DNA of 64,000 bases. It comes from DASZRZ01 sp963732925 (GTDB lineage: Bacteria; Acidobacteriota; Terriglobia; Terriglobales; Acidobacteriaceae). The position numbers were made by a program, and so were the translations under genes. The notes beneath the pieces are model-generated. The model made no database searches and had not been told where the DNA came from. It worked only from the letters and a program-made list of their open reading frames with translations. Where the stretch lies: positions 434,001-498,000 of the forward strand of contig CAVTBJ010000012.1 in NCBI GenBank assembly GCA_963732925.1, given 5' to 3'. How positions within the stretch are numbered: position 1 is the first letter of the stretch; each line of letters opens with the position of its first letter. Positions 36,585-45,994 of the stretch are shown here, piece by piece.

Positions 36585-37190
36585 CTATTTACCGCCCAAC
36601 AACTCGCGCTTGAGTGTTCCATGAACTGGCTTCGGACCCAGCCATACTGAAAGCAACGCGTCGGCAAAGTCCTTTCCCAAAATCGTTAACTCATGGCCTT
36701 GGCAGCGCATCAGGGTACCGGCACCTGGCAGATAGGTGAAATCGAGCACGTTCCCTTTCTTCAGGGCGGGGAGCGCGTGTTCCAGGAGGTCGAGTCGCGC
36801 GCGCAGAGTTGGCATGGCCGGGCCGGAATTGCGCCCAATGGCTTTCTCTACCTCTTGAACAAACTTCTCGCGACTGACATCGCGCTGCATACGAATCACA
36901 ATCCGCTTAGCCTCGTCGGTCGTGATTGCTACCCGGGAGTCCGTGGTCGGCCTTTCCAGATAAAGCCCTACGACGTAGACTTTGAAGAAAATGGCCTTCT
37001 TCCGCACGCCCATGCCGTTCAGCCGGAGTTCCTTGCCCGCAACCCCGACTACCTCCGGCATGCGGATACCCGCTACCTCGCGCGCATGAGCCGTGGCCAC
37101 GCTTAGCGCCAATGCGCAGCAGAATACCGCCTTCCCAGTAAAGCTTCCCACTGTCCTCTTTGTAAAATTCAGCACGGACTGGCTCCGCAT
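36585..37190 (-). CDS. Chalcone-isomerase-like secreted protein
   Basis: 201 residues with a signal peptide (GKAVFCCALALSVATAHA). Mature sequence: VAGIRMPEVVGVAGKELRLNG, GVRKKAIFFKVYVVGLYLE, EAKRIVIRMQRDVSREKFV, ending DFADALLSVWLGPKPV. This is the bacterial chalcone-isomerase-like pattern (Chalcone_3, PF16036). Bacterial members lack shown flavonoid isomerase activity and may bind fatty acids. It lies 73 bases before xfp on the same strand. Confidence 0.85.
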   Translation of the reverse strand: MRSQSVLNFTKRTVGSFTGKAVFCCALALSVATAHAREVAGIRMPEVVGVAGKELRLNGMGVRKKAIFFKVYVVGLYLERPTTDSRVAITTDEAKRIVIRMQRDVSREKFVQEVEKAIGRNSGPAMPTLRARLDLLEHALPALKKGNVLDFTYLPGAGTLMRCQGHELTILGKDFADALLSVWLGPKPVHGTLKRELLGGK

Positions 37191-37299
37191 CGCTCCTTAT
37201 GGCCGCCTGGGATCAGCGCAAAATTCAAGCATCCGCTCCATCTCCAACCGAAGATGCCTCGCACAGTGCGGGGGAGGCTCTTTGTGGTTTGGCTCATGA

Positions 37300-37662
37300 C
37301 TAGTTTGTATGGCCCGGCTCGGGCGGAGGCGGGTCAGTCCTGCGACTCGCCTGATCGTGCAAGCGCCCGAGGGTGCTCTCGATCAATCTGGCCAACTTAT
37401 GGACAGCGCCGTCAACAGCTTGATCCAGAGTGGCCGCCTCGTAAGTGACGGCGATGGGCTGGCGCCGCTCGAGGCGAGCTTCCATCATGCAGCGCTTGTC
37501 GTTCTGGCCGTTCTTATTGCTGTTCTCGTCGCTCAGGTGGACTTCCACTCGCGTGATGTGTTCGCTCATTCTGCTGAGGGCTTTCTGCACCACATCGCTG
37601 ACCTGAGCAGTCAGTGCCTCGTGACACTCGATATTGTGGTCCGTATTAACTTGTACCTGCAT
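37300..37662 (-). CDS. hpf: Ribosome hibernation promoting factor (HPF/RaiA family)
   Basis: 120 residues. The S30AE-type domain shows MQVQVNTDHNIECHEALTAQ, ITRVEVHLSDENSN, CMMEARLERRQPIAVTYEA and LDQAVDGAVHKLARLIES. It should bind the small ribosomal subunit and stop translation under stress. It has only a short Pro-rich tail, so it is a short-type HPF. It sits between the proton ATPase and the chalcone-isomerase-like gene. Confidence 0.85.
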   Translation of the reverse strand: MQVQVNTDHNIECHEALTAQVSDVVQKALSRMSEHITRVEVHLSDENSNKNGQNDKRCMMEARLERRQPIAVTYEAATLDQAVDGAVHKLARLIESTLGRLHDQASRRTDPPPPEPGHTN

Positions 37663-37743
37663 AGTGTTCTCCTCCAGTGATTCATGGTGCGCGGCTCAAA
37701 TTGCACAAGTTGCGCCGGGCGCCTGCGGGATTCAGGGCAACTC

Positions 37744-40359
37744 TTAGGCAGCGTGCACACGTCCCGCCTGTTTTTTCCGCGTTTCTCGCTCCGCCTCAAG
37801 CCAGTCTTGATTGGCGTGCCCATCCTGATGGCCTTGCTCCTCATAGAGTTCATAGGCCCGAGTCGCGATCAGTGATGTAAGATCGGGTGTCTTTTTGGCC
37901 AACAACGGCGCCTTGGTTGGATCGAAGATTCGATAGGCGAGCAGTTTCACGCGGTCATTCACCAAGAACCAAGCCAGAGCGTATGCCCAAACGAACCCCG
38001 CCCAACGCCAGCCGAGGGGGGTCATAAACAGCCCATAGACCGCTATCAAGGTGGCCACGATTTGGGTGCCGAGCACCGCCGTCCACAGAATCCGCGCCGG
38101 GCGTATGGACCAGAACGGGCCGCGGGTACGCGTCAGGAAAATCGTCAAATGTCCGGCCACGGACAGCTTCAGATACATCAGCGTCTGGATGTGGGGGCGG
38201 TCGAGATGAAATACGCGATCGGCGAGATAAAATAAGCCAAACGCGGCCACAACGCCAATGACGCCCAACACCGTGGAAATTCCCAACACCAGGCGCATGT
38301 TCCAGGCCTCGGGCTTGTCCTTGTAATGAACGTTGTCATAGGCGATGGACAGGATGGCTCCGTCATTGAGCACCGCCAGCATCACGATCATCACCGCGGT
38401 CACGGGGTAGAAGTTAAACACCAGGATCGCCAGCGTCATGAAAAACAGCACGCGCAGGGTTTCGGCGATGCGGTAAATCGCGTAGCTGTTCATGCGCTGA
38501 AAAATGCGGCGGCTTTCTTTGATCGCGTCGATGATCACCGACAGGCCAGATGCCAGCAGCACAATGGACGCTGCCGCACGGGCCGCGTCCGTCGCGCCCG
38601 AAACCGCGATGCCGCAGTCCGCCTTCTTCAGGGCGGGTGCGTCGTTCACCCCGTCGCCGGTCATACCGACGATGTGGCCGCGCTGCTGCAGAACATCCAC
38701 AATGTGGAACTTATGTTCGGGGAACACCTGGGCAAACCCGTCCGCTTTTTCGATGGCCTCCGCCGACTGCGCCGTCTCGTGATGCTTGGTGTCGCCCAAT
38801 CCGCTGGCATCCAAAATGTCCGTGCCCAGCCCTAGTTGCCGGGCAGTTTCCCGGGCGATGGCCAATTGGTCGCCGGTAACCATTTTGACGGTCACGCCCA
38901 TCTGTCTGGCGCTCGCGATGGTTGTTTTGGCCTGCTCGCGCGGAGGATCGAACAATGGCAACACGCCCACAATCTGCCATTTGCCTTTCTGATCTGCCCG
39001 TGCCACGCCCAAGGAGCGGAAGCCACGTGCGGCGAATTCGTTGACGGCTTTCTCGACGGCGGGTTTTACCTCACCCGCGTTGTTCGCCATCTCCAGAATC
39101 ACCTGCGGTGCTCCCTTGGCCACAAAAAACTGTCTTCCGTCTCCGCCTTTGACGGTCGCTTCCGTGCGCTTGTGCACCGGGTCGAACGGCTGGAAGTGGA
39201 GTACCTGATAGCCCTTCAGCGCCTTGTCGTCCTTCACACCACCGATCACGGCCAAGTCGATGGTGTCCTTGTCTTCCGCCCGCGAAGCGAGCGCAGCCCA
39301 GACAATGACTTGATCGCCAGAAATATTGTTCACGGTGAAGGGATCGCCCAGGGTCAGCTTATTCTGGGTGAGGGTGCCGGTCTTGTCTGAGCACAGCACG
39401 TCCACGCCAGCCAGTTCCTCGATCGCGGACAAGCGGGTAACAATCGCTTCTTTTTTCGCCAGAAGACGCGCGCCGATTGCCATGGTCACGGACAAAACCG
39501 TGGGCATGGCCACGGGGATCGCGGCCACCAGAAGCACCAGGGCGAACTCCAACGTGGTGAGCATCGGGTCGCCACGGAAAAGCGCCACCGCCAGTATCAA
39601 CACGACCAGGCTCACCGCAAGGACGATCAGGTAGTCGCCAATCTTCAGCACAGCACGCTGGAAATGGCTGACGGTATGCGCCTCCTGCACCAGCTGCGCC
39701 GTCTTACCGAAGTAGGTGCTCTCCCCGGTGGCGTACACCATCGCGTCGATTTCGCCCTGACGGATGATCGACCCCGAAAATACTGCTTCGCCAGGTTTGC
39801 GCGTGGCGGGCAAAGATTCCCCGGTTAACGCGGACTGATCCACCTCCACCGGATCGCCCGCCAACAGGCGCGCATCCGCCGGCACGATGTCCCCAAGCCG
39901 CAAACGAATGACATCGCCCGGCACCAGTTCAGACACCTTCGGGGTATCCCACTTTCCATCACGTTTCGCCTTGGCCTTGGTTGCCAGCTTGGCCTTGAGA
40001 GCGGCAATTTCATTGCCCGCCTGATGTTCCTCCCAAAATGCCACCACTGCGTTGGAACAAAGCAAAAAAACAATGATGAAGAAATCCAGCCAGTGCCGCA
40101 CCATCGCCGACAGAATGACTGCGCCTTCGATCATCCACGGGATAGGGCCCCAGAAATAGGTAAGGAACTTTAAGAGGAGATTGTCTTTCTTTTCCGTGAG
40201 CTGGTTGGGGCCATATTGCGCCAGTCGCTTCTGGGCCTCGGCTTGGCTGAGGCCGTCCTGCGATGACCCTAATTTTTTCTCTACTTCTGGCAGTGGCAGC
40301 GACTTCAAATCGTCCCCTACGGCGGGCAGCGCAGCGGGATTATCTGCATTCGGTTTCAC
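37744..40359 (-). CDS. P-type plasma-membrane H+-ATPase (P3A)
   Basis: 871-residue P-type ATPase of the plant/fungal proton-pump class, expected to export protons or generate membrane potential at ATP cost. Actuator motif ALTGESLPA, phosphorylation site CSDKTGTLTQNK (Asp at about residue 323), nucleotide domain FVAKGAPQ, KMVTGDQLAIA and the hinge MTGDGVNDAPALKKADCG. Around ten membrane helices. First gene of a compact minus-strand run with hpf, the chalcone-isomerase-like gene and xfp. Such pumps occur sporadically in bacteria and archaea and are usually acquired. Confidence 0.94.
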   Translation of the reverse strand: MKPNADNPAALPAVGDDLKSLPLPEVEKKLGSSQDGLSQAEAQKRLAQYGPNQLTEKKDNLLLKFLTYFWGPIPWMIEGAVILSAMVRHWLDFFIIVFLLCSNAVVAFWEEHQAGNEIAALKAKLATKAKAKRDGKWDTPKVSELVPGDVIRLRLGDIVPADARLLAGDPVEVDQSALTGESLPATRKPGEAVFSGSIIRQGEIDAMVYATGESTYFGKTAQLVQEAHTVSHFQRAVLKIGDYLIVLAVSLVVLILAVALFRGDPMLTTLEFALVLLVAAIPVAMPTVLSVTMAIGARLLAKKEAIVTRLSAIEELAGVDVLCSDKTGTLTQNKLTLGDPFTVNNISGDQVIVWAALASRAEDKDTIDLAVIGGVKDDKALKGYQVLHFQPFDPVHKRTEATVKGGDGRQFFVAKGAPQVILEMANNAGEVKPAVEKAVNEFAARGFRSLGVARADQKGKWQIVGVLPLFDPPREQAKTTIASARQMGVTVKMVTGDQLAIARETARQLGLGTDILDASGLGDTKHHETAQSAEAIEKADGFAQVFPEHKFHIVDVLQQRGHIVGMTGDGVNDAPALKKADCGIAVSGATDAARAAASIVLLASGLSVIIDAIKESRRIFQRMNSYAIYRIAETLRVLFFMTLAILVFNFYPVTAVMIVMLAVLNDGAILSIAYDNVHYKDKPEAWNMRLVLGISTVLGVIGVVAAFGLFYLADRVFHLDRPHIQTLMYLKLSVAGHLTIFLTRTRGPFWSIRPARILWTAVLGTQIVATLIAVYGLFMTPLGWRWAGFVWAYALAWFLVNDRVKLLAYRIFDPTKAPLLAKKTPDLTSLIATRAYELYEEQGHQDGHANQDWLEAERETRKKQAGRVHAA

Positions 40360-40773
40360 GATGAATATCCTCTTGTTCTTGTGATCTCCACCGGGTCTCG
40401 GTTTGGAGAAGCCTGGGAGAGTGGGCGAATAGGGGCTGTGAAGGAAACTCTCATCAAGGGGTCTTGAAGTCCGAAAATCTGACGCAAATAGTATCTTGCC
40501 ACGGAGATGTGGAAGCTGTGCAATTTTGCTCAGCCATGGCCAAACGGCCAGTCACTTGGGGCCAGCAAGGCTGGCTTCGATGAGAGCTTCGCGACCTTCT
40601 TCCATGCTTCCATGCGGTCGAACACTTGGCGTTCCGCTGTCTGAATGAGCAAAACGGCACAGATTTGCCGGTGCCGCCGGTGCAATGCTGCTGTAGAGGG
40701 CTCCATACGACGAACTGGTTCACCGTATCGCCGACTCTTCTGAAGAAATGCTGGCTCGACGAAAGGAAATCCC
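40360..40773. other. Upstream region of the proton ATPase and metallothionein
   Basis: 414 bases between the divergent ATPase and metallothionein genes. A minus-strand frame (40530-40946) overlaps the metallothionein and shows no recognisable family. Expected to carry both promoters. Confidence 0.4.
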
Positions 40774-40932
40774 GTGAAATCGACGACGAAATGTACACAT
40801 CCCGCTTGCAACTGCACACCCGCGGAAGGAAAAGAATACTGCAGCGACAGCTGTGCCGATGCGAGAGGCATGCAGGAAATAACATGCCAATGCCGGCACC
40901 CCAAGTGCCAAGGTGAGGCAATGAAGCAATAG
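40774..40932 (+). CDS. Bacterial metallothionein (52 residues)
   Basis: From GTG 40774 (AAAGGAAA upstream) the frame reads KSTTKCTHPACNC, then EYCSDSCADARG, then ITCQCRHPKCQGEA and stops at 40930-40932. Eight cysteines plus two histidines in 52 residues match the prokaryotic metallothionein pattern (PF02069): CxxxxCxC, YCSxxCA and CxCxHxxCxG. It should bind Zn, Cd or Cu in the cytosol. Missed by length-limited gene calling because it is so short. Lies next to the proton ATPase and the central-carbon genes, which fits a stress island. Confidence 0.88.
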   Translation: MKSTTKCTHPACNCTPAEGKEYCSDSCADARGMQEITCQCRHPKCQGEAMKQ

Positions 40933-41059
40933 TCAATCAGCCCCACGCCGGGTCCGCGCGACTCATCGTTCCCTAGATTGACCAGTCTTCATCAAACGAA
41001 GAGACCCAGAACACCTATGACGCCTTTGACGCTTCCGACGAATCGCTCCGCCGGCATTG

Positions 41060-41300
41060 GATGAGTTGTGTATCAACACGCTCGCTTCATCGCGGTGGAC
41101 ATGGTACAGAGGCCTGCTCCGGCCATCCCGGCCTGCCCCTGGGTTCAGCGGCCATGGCGTACGCACTCCGGGACCGCTCGCTCAAGTTCAACCCGCGTGA
41201 TCCACCTTGGCGCGACCGGGACCGCTTCATTCTTTCGGCGGGGCATGGATGCGCGCTTTTGTACGCTCTGCTTCAGGTCACCGTCCGAAGAATGATCCCG
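41060..41300 (+). pseudogene. tkt: Transketolase N-terminal remnant
   Basis: Three frames joined give DELCINTL, RFIAVDMVQ and ACSGHPGLPLGSAAMAYALRD, then LKFNPRDP, DRDRFILSAGHGCALLYALL. That is the unmistakable first 75 or so residues of a transketolase, with the thiamine/substrate histidines (SGHPG, SAGHG). It ends near 41285-41300 with nothing of the remaining 600 residues, so it is truncated. Two frameshifts also occur within 60 bases. It directly precedes transaldolase, as intact tkt-tal pairs do. Confidence 0.8.
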
Positions 41301-41377
41301 CCGCGACCATGTTTCTTTTCCGTTTTGATTGCAGCTGCCCTCACAAACGCAGCATCAGTCTGTTTAGGAGAAAAATT

Positions 41378-42451
41378 ATGAAAGCGACTCAAAAGCTTCA
41401 CGAGATGGGCCAGAGCCTCTGGCTCGACAACATCACTCGAGGTCTATTGTCCAGCGGCACGCTCCGCAACTACCTCAAGGACTTCTCAGTCACGGGCCTC
41501 ACTTCGAACCCCACGATTTTCGATCACGCTATCAAGAACAGTCACGACTACGACGATGCCATCCGCCAGAAAGTGAAGGAAGGCAAGTCGGGCGAAGCGC
41601 TGTTTTTCGAGCTGGCGATTGAGGACCTCAGGCAGGCCGCCGATCTGTTTCGGCCGATCCACGACCAGACGAACGGTGTGGATGGCTGGGTGTCGCTCGA
41701 GGTTTCTCCTCTGCTGGCTCACGACACCTCCGGCACCCTCGCTGCCGCCAAGGCTCTCTATGCCCGCGCAGCACGGCCCAATCTCTTGATTAAAATTCCA
41801 GGCACCAAGGAGGGTCTGCCCGCCATCGAAGAGGCTATCTTCGCGGGGGTGCCCATCAACGTGACCCTGCTGTTCTCCCGTGCACAATATGTCGCGGCAG
41901 CCGAGGCGTATCTGCGTGGCATCGAGCGGCGCATTACCGCCGGGCTGAATCCCGCCGTCGGCTCCGTGGCCTCGCTGTTTGTCAGCCGCTGGGATGTTGC
42001 GGTAGAGAAAAAAGCACCCCCGGTGCTACGCAATCAACTTGGCATCGCGATAGCCGGGCAGGCTCATGAAAGCTACCGCCGTTTGCTCGACTCAACGCGC
42101 TGGAAGCGGACCTTCAACGCCGGAGCACGCGCCCAGCGCCTGCTGTGGGCCAGCACCGGAACCAAAGACCCCAAGGCCTCCGACATCCTTTATGTTCGCG
42201 ACCTGGCCGCACCCTTTACTGTGAACACCATGCCCGAGGCCACCTTGAAAGCCTTCGCCGATCATGGGGAAATCTGCGAGACCTGGCCGGTGCATGCCGA
42301 AGAGGTGCTGGCCAAGTTCGCCAACGCTGGCATTGACATTGACGCCCTCGCCGCTCAGCTTCAGGACGAAGGAGCCGGATCGTTCGTGAAATCCTGGAAG
42401 GATCTGATGGAATGCATCGCGTCGAAGAGTGCGATGCTCACAGCCGCTTAA
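41378..42451 (+). CDS. tal: Transaldolase
   Basis: Transfers dihydroxyacetone between sedoheptulose-7-P/glyceraldehyde-3-P and fructose-6-P/erythrose-4-P in the pentose phosphate pathway. 357 residues from ATG 41378 with TAGGAGA upstream; the longer frame is the transketolase remnant. Motifs: WLDNITRGLLSSG, VTGLTSNPTIFDHAI, VSLEVSPLLAHDT, the Schiff-base Lys in NLLIKIPGTKEGLPAI, and VPINVTLLFSRAQY. Length fits the mycobacterial/cyanobacterial Tal subgroup. Confidence 0.94.
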   Translation: MKATQKLHEMGQSLWLDNITRGLLSSGTLRNYLKDFSVTGLTSNPTIFDHAIKNSHDYDDAIRQKVKEGKSGEALFFELAIEDLRQAADLFRPIHDQTNGVDGWVSLEVSPLLAHDTSGTLAAAKALYARAARPNLLIKIPGTKEGLPAIEEAIFAGVPINVTLLFSRAQYVAAAEAYLRGIERRITAGLNPAVGSVASLFVSRWDVAVEKKAPPVLRNQLGIAIAGQAHESYRRLLDSTRWKRTFNAGARAQRLLWASTGTKDPKASDILYVRDLAAPFTVNTMPEATLKAFADHGEICETWPVHAEEVLAKFANAGIDIDALAAQLQDEGAGSFVKSWKDLMECIASKSAMLTAA

Positions 42452-42561
42452 ATGAGAAGTAAGGAGGAAGGATTGACACATGCCAGTACTCCGCGCACTT
42501 GCAAAAGCAGGTGAAGACGCGCGAGCTTGGGCTTGGGGGCATGGTTCAATTTTCCCTCTTT

Positions 42562-43755
42562 TCAGACAAAGCTGAGAATCCGGCAAACCGTCTTGGCAAT
42601 CATTAACTCTTCGTCCGTGCGCACGACGCGGACTGCAACCCGGCTGGTCGCCGTGGAAATCACGCCCTCGCTCGCCGCGTTTCGTTTTGCTTCGAGTTCG
42701 ATTCCGAGGAATCCCAGCCCATCGCAAATTCGGGTGCGGACCGCGGGCGCATTCTCTCCAATGCCACCAGCGAACACCAATGTGTCCAATCCGCCCAGCG
42801 CCGCTGAGAATGCTCCGATCCATTTCTTTACTTCGTAGCAAAACAGCGCGACCGCTTCAGCTGCCCGCACATCCTGCGACTCGAGCGCCAGCAAGTTGCG
42901 CATGTCAGAACTCGTTTCCGACACGCCGAGCAGCCCGGACTGGAAATTCACCATCTCGTTGAACTGCTTCGCGCTCATTTGTTCGGTGCACGCGAGATAC
43001 CAAACCAGCCCGGGATCGAGGTTGCCGGTGCGGGTGCTCATGGGAACCCCGGCGGCGGGAGTGAAGCTCATGCTAGTGTCCATGGATTTGCCGTCACGCA
43101 CCGCCGCCAGGCTCGCGCCGTTGCCAAGATGGGCCAGAATGAGGCGCCCTCGTGCGGCCTCCGCTCCGGCCAGACGCGCCAGTTCTTCCATGAGAAACTC
43201 ATACGACAACCCGTGAAACCCGTACCGCCGCACCCCCTGTGCTTCGTAGCGGCGGGGGATCGGCAACACGCGGGCCACGCGCGGCAAGTCATGGTGAAAG
43301 GCCGTGTCGAAGCACGCCACTTGGGGCAGGTAAGGGAAACGGCGGTGAAACGCCTCGGTCAACAGGATCTCCTCCGGCAGATGGTCAGGATCGAACGGAC
43401 TGAGCCGGTGCAACTCCTCAATCATGCCCGCAGTGATTCGCTGAGGCTGGTAATATTTGGGCCCGCCTTGCACCACGCGATGGCCCACTGCAGTGAGTGA
43501 ATCACGTCCGATGCGTTCTTCGATCCAATCCATCAGCGCGCCCACCGCCACCGTGTGATCCGGCGCTGTGACTGACCGCGAAAAGTTGTCCTCCTGGTTC
43601 AGGCCTTTTACCCGGAAGGTGGCTTTCGGCAGTCCAATTCGTTCAATCGCTCCCCCAAGGATCCGTTGAAGCGAGTCACCGGCCTCGAACAGCGCGAACT
43701 TGATGCTCGACGAGCCTCCATTGATCGTCAGGATGCGTGGGTTCGTGGGTTTCAT
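42562..43755 (-). CDS. ackA: Acetate kinase
   Basis: Converts acetyl phosphate and ADP to acetate and ATP. 397 residues: NGGSSSIKFALFEAG (N-terminal nucleotide site), GHRVVQGG, ACFDTAFHHDLP, RYGFHGLSYEF, ILAHLGNGASLAAVRDGKSM, TRTGNLDPG and VFAGGIGENAPAVR. Together with phosphoketolase it gives substrate-level ATP from sugar phosphates without pyruvate. The ATG overlaps a stop codon that ends a sugar-porter remnant, a trace of an older operon. Confidence 0.96.
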   Translation of the reverse strand: MKPTNPRILTINGGSSSIKFALFEAGDSLQRILGGAIERIGLPKATFRVKGLNQEDNFSRSVTAPDHTVAVGALMDWIEERIGRDSLTAVGHRVVQGGPKYYQPQRITAGMIEELHRLSPFDPDHLPEEILLTEAFHRRFPYLPQVACFDTAFHHDLPRVARVLPIPRRYEAQGVRRYGFHGLSYEFLMEELARLAGAEAARGRLILAHLGNGASLAAVRDGKSMDTSMSFTPAAGVPMSTRTGNLDPGLVWYLACTEQMSAKQFNEMVNFQSGLLGVSETSSDMRNLLALESQDVRAAEAVALFCYEVKKWIGAFSAALGGLDTLVFAGGIGENAPAVRTRICDGLGFLGIELEAKRNAASEGVISTATSRVAVRVVRTDEELMIAKTVCRILSFV

Positions 43756-43915
43756 GCCGTGTTTGATAATGCCCGTGGAGGCCGTCCCGACCGCCAGTGC
43801 TCTTCAATCTGTTCGAGGATCTTCCCTTTGGTTTCCGGGACCAGGCGATAAGAGAAGACCCACGCACCGACCGCTATTACGCCTTATAGCCAGAAAGTTC
43901 CCGCATTCTCTTTGG
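43752..43915 (-). pseudogene. C-terminal remnant of an MFS sugar porter
   Basis: Reading on the minus strand toward ackA gives AGTFWL, a TAA stop where the family has Tyr, then GVIAVGAWVFSYRLVPETKG and KILEQIEEHWRSG. The PETKGxxLEQIEE ending is the signature of sugar/H+ symporters (xylose/glucose permease type). Nothing of the other eleven helices remains upstream of about 43915. Its stop TGA overlaps ackA's ATG. A truncated gene with one nonsense change. Confidence 0.75.
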
Positions 43916-44134
43916 CTATGATACGGGCGTTTTTTCCGGAGCCATATTGTTTATTACAAATCAATTGTCAGGTGCTTGCTCCGGTGGGGGTGGCACGGGA
44001 TCACGCGTGTCTCGTGAGGAGCCTGGCCGAATCGCTCGATCCAACGCTCACGCACGTCCCACGAACTGCTTGGTGGAAAACTGCACGAATGCCAGACGCC
44101 AGGATAATAATATGTTCTTCCGTAAAGGCGACCC

Positions 44135-45700
44135 ATGACGACCAACTTCGCAGTCGAGTTCTTGGTGTGGCTTCTCATCGCAGCCTCCATCATCGCAGTT
44201 CTAGCTGCGCGCCTCAGAATTCCGTACACGGTGGCGTTAGTTTTGGGTGGCCTAGTCCTGGGTTTGGTCCATCTTCCAATCTTGGAAGCTTTGATCAGTC
44301 ACGGGCCTGACTGGCTGATGCCCGGTGTCACGTTGGTTGTCTTTCTTCCACCGCTGCTGTTCGAAGGCAGCCTGAAACTGCAGATTCGGCAGCTCCGTGA
44401 GAACGCCTTGCCAATTGTGCTGTTGGCAACGGTTGGCGTTCTGGCGGCGACCATGATCACCGGATTTGCTGCGCACTGGCTCCTCGGTTTTCCGCTTCTC
44501 GTCGGATTGGTGTTTGGGGCAATTACTGCCGCTACCGATCCGATCTCGGTGCTCTCCATCTTCAAGGAGGCAGCCGTTCCCAAGAAGCTATCCACCATCG
44601 TCGAAGGGGAAAGCCTGTTCAATGATGGAACCGCGGCCGTCCTATATGGAATTCTGGTAGCCGGCGTCGCCACCGGAAGTCTTGGCATTCGGAATGGCGT
44701 CCAGAACTTCTTTGTTAATGTTCTGGGTGGAGTTGGGGTCGGACTGGCGATGGGCTACGTGTTCAGCAAACTGACGGAGAAAATTAATGAGCCTCGAATC
44801 GAAATCACGCTGACAACAATTCTGGCCTATGGCTCCTATCTGACCGCGCAGTCCTTGCACTTGTCGGGTGTGATCGCAACCGTGGCTGCGGGGCTCATGA
44901 TCGGGAACCTGGGTGCGAAGGTAGGCATGAGTGCTCGCACGCGCCTTGCAGTGTGGTCTTTCTGGGAATATTTCTCGTTCGTGATCAATTCTCTGGTCTT
45001 CCTGCTGATCGGGCTCCAGGTTCGCATCGGAACTCTGCTGCACGCCTGGCACGCGACCTTGTTAGCGATTGGAACTGTGCTTTTGGGTCGAATTCTCTCG
45101 GTTTATGGTCTGGTTCCGATCAGCAACCTGTTCGGTGCAAAACTTCCGTTGCGATGGCAGCATGTACTGGTTGCGGGCGGCATTCGCGGTGCCCTTTCGC
45201 TCGCCTTGGCATTAAGTTTAGCCGGCGCGTTTCCCTATCGTGAACAGATCCTGGCGATGACGTTTGGGATTGTGGCTTTCACCATTGTCGTCCAGGGCCT
45301 CGTCATCAAACCGTTGCTGCGGGTGTTGGAAATGGCCACCACCAGGGAAGACGAGTATGAACGCGCCCGCGTGCACCAAATCGCGATATCCTCAGCCCGG
45401 ACAGAGTTGGAGGAGTTGTTCAAGAACCAGATCTTATCGATCCCCGCATATGATCAGCTTCGCGGCGAGCTGGACGTCCGGCTCGAGCGCGTCAAGGCCG
45501 AAGTCGCAGAGATCTACGGCAAAGACGCAACACGAATTGTTCCGGAAATACAAATGGCAAGAATGAAGCTGATTGCTGCCGAGAAAAGCTCGGTGGAGCA
45601 GGCGGTTCATGATGGACTAATTTCGCAACAGACTGCCGCGAAGATGATCGAAACTGCAGACCGGGAACTGGATAGCTTTATGAACCAGAACGACGACTGA
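44135..45700 (+). CDS. Na+/H+ antiporter, CPA1 (NhaP/NHE) family
   Basis: 521 residues with about twelve membrane helices. Core motifs: LRIPYTVALVLGGLVLGL, LPPLLFEGSL, the transport site GAITAATDPISVLSIFKEA and VEGESLFNDGTAAVLYGIL, then LVAGGIRGALSLALALSL. A charged cytoplasmic tail of about 110 residues after residue 410 is helical. Moves protons against Na+ or K+ for pH and ion balance, consistent with the nearby H+-ATPase. Confidence 0.93.
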   Translation: MTTNFAVEFLVWLLIAASIIAVLAARLRIPYTVALVLGGLVLGLVHLPILEALISHGPDWLMPGVTLVVFLPPLLFEGSLKLQIRQLRENALPIVLLATVGVLAATMITGFAAHWLLGFPLLVGLVFGAITAATDPISVLSIFKEAAVPKKLSTIVEGESLFNDGTAAVLYGILVAGVATGSLGIRNGVQNFFVNVLGGVGVGLAMGYVFSKLTEKINEPRIEITLTTILAYGSYLTAQSLHLSGVIATVAAGLMIGNLGAKVGMSARTRLAVWSFWEYFSFVINSLVFLLIGLQVRIGTLLHAWHATLLAIGTVLLGRILSVYGLVPISNLFGAKLPLRWQHVLVAGGIRGALSLALALSLAGAFPYREQILAMTFGIVAFTIVVQGLVIKPLLRVLEMATTREDEYERARVHQIAISSARTELEELFKNQILSIPAYDQLRGELDVRLERVKAEVAEIYGKDATRIVPEIQMARMKLIAAEKSSVEQAVHDGLISQQTAAKMIETADRELDSFMNQNDD

Positions 45701-45994
45701 CTTTTCATAAGGTCTGCCAAGATTCGTTGGCACTGGTTACTCCTTCTTCGCACGTCGTCGAGAACCCCTCTCGCCGAACAGAGCATCGCTGGTTTTTGCT
45801 GTTGAGCGCGTTTGTGGAGTACGCTTCTACAGACGAAGTGGGCAACGTTGTCCAGTCATTCTGGATTAAGGGCATTCGGCTCGCTCGATGAAGTCGCTTT
45901 GCCAATTCTGCTGGCTTGGCACCTCTGGATCAGGGTTCAGGGGAAACATCCCAGCCACCTTGAACGACCCGTTTACTCTGGGGAGGAACAGGAA

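Noticed and set aside
40454..40946. Two minus-strand frames (about 140-160 codons) over the metallothionein
   Set aside because: Cys- and Ser-rich only because they are the reverse of the metallothionein; no start context or family.
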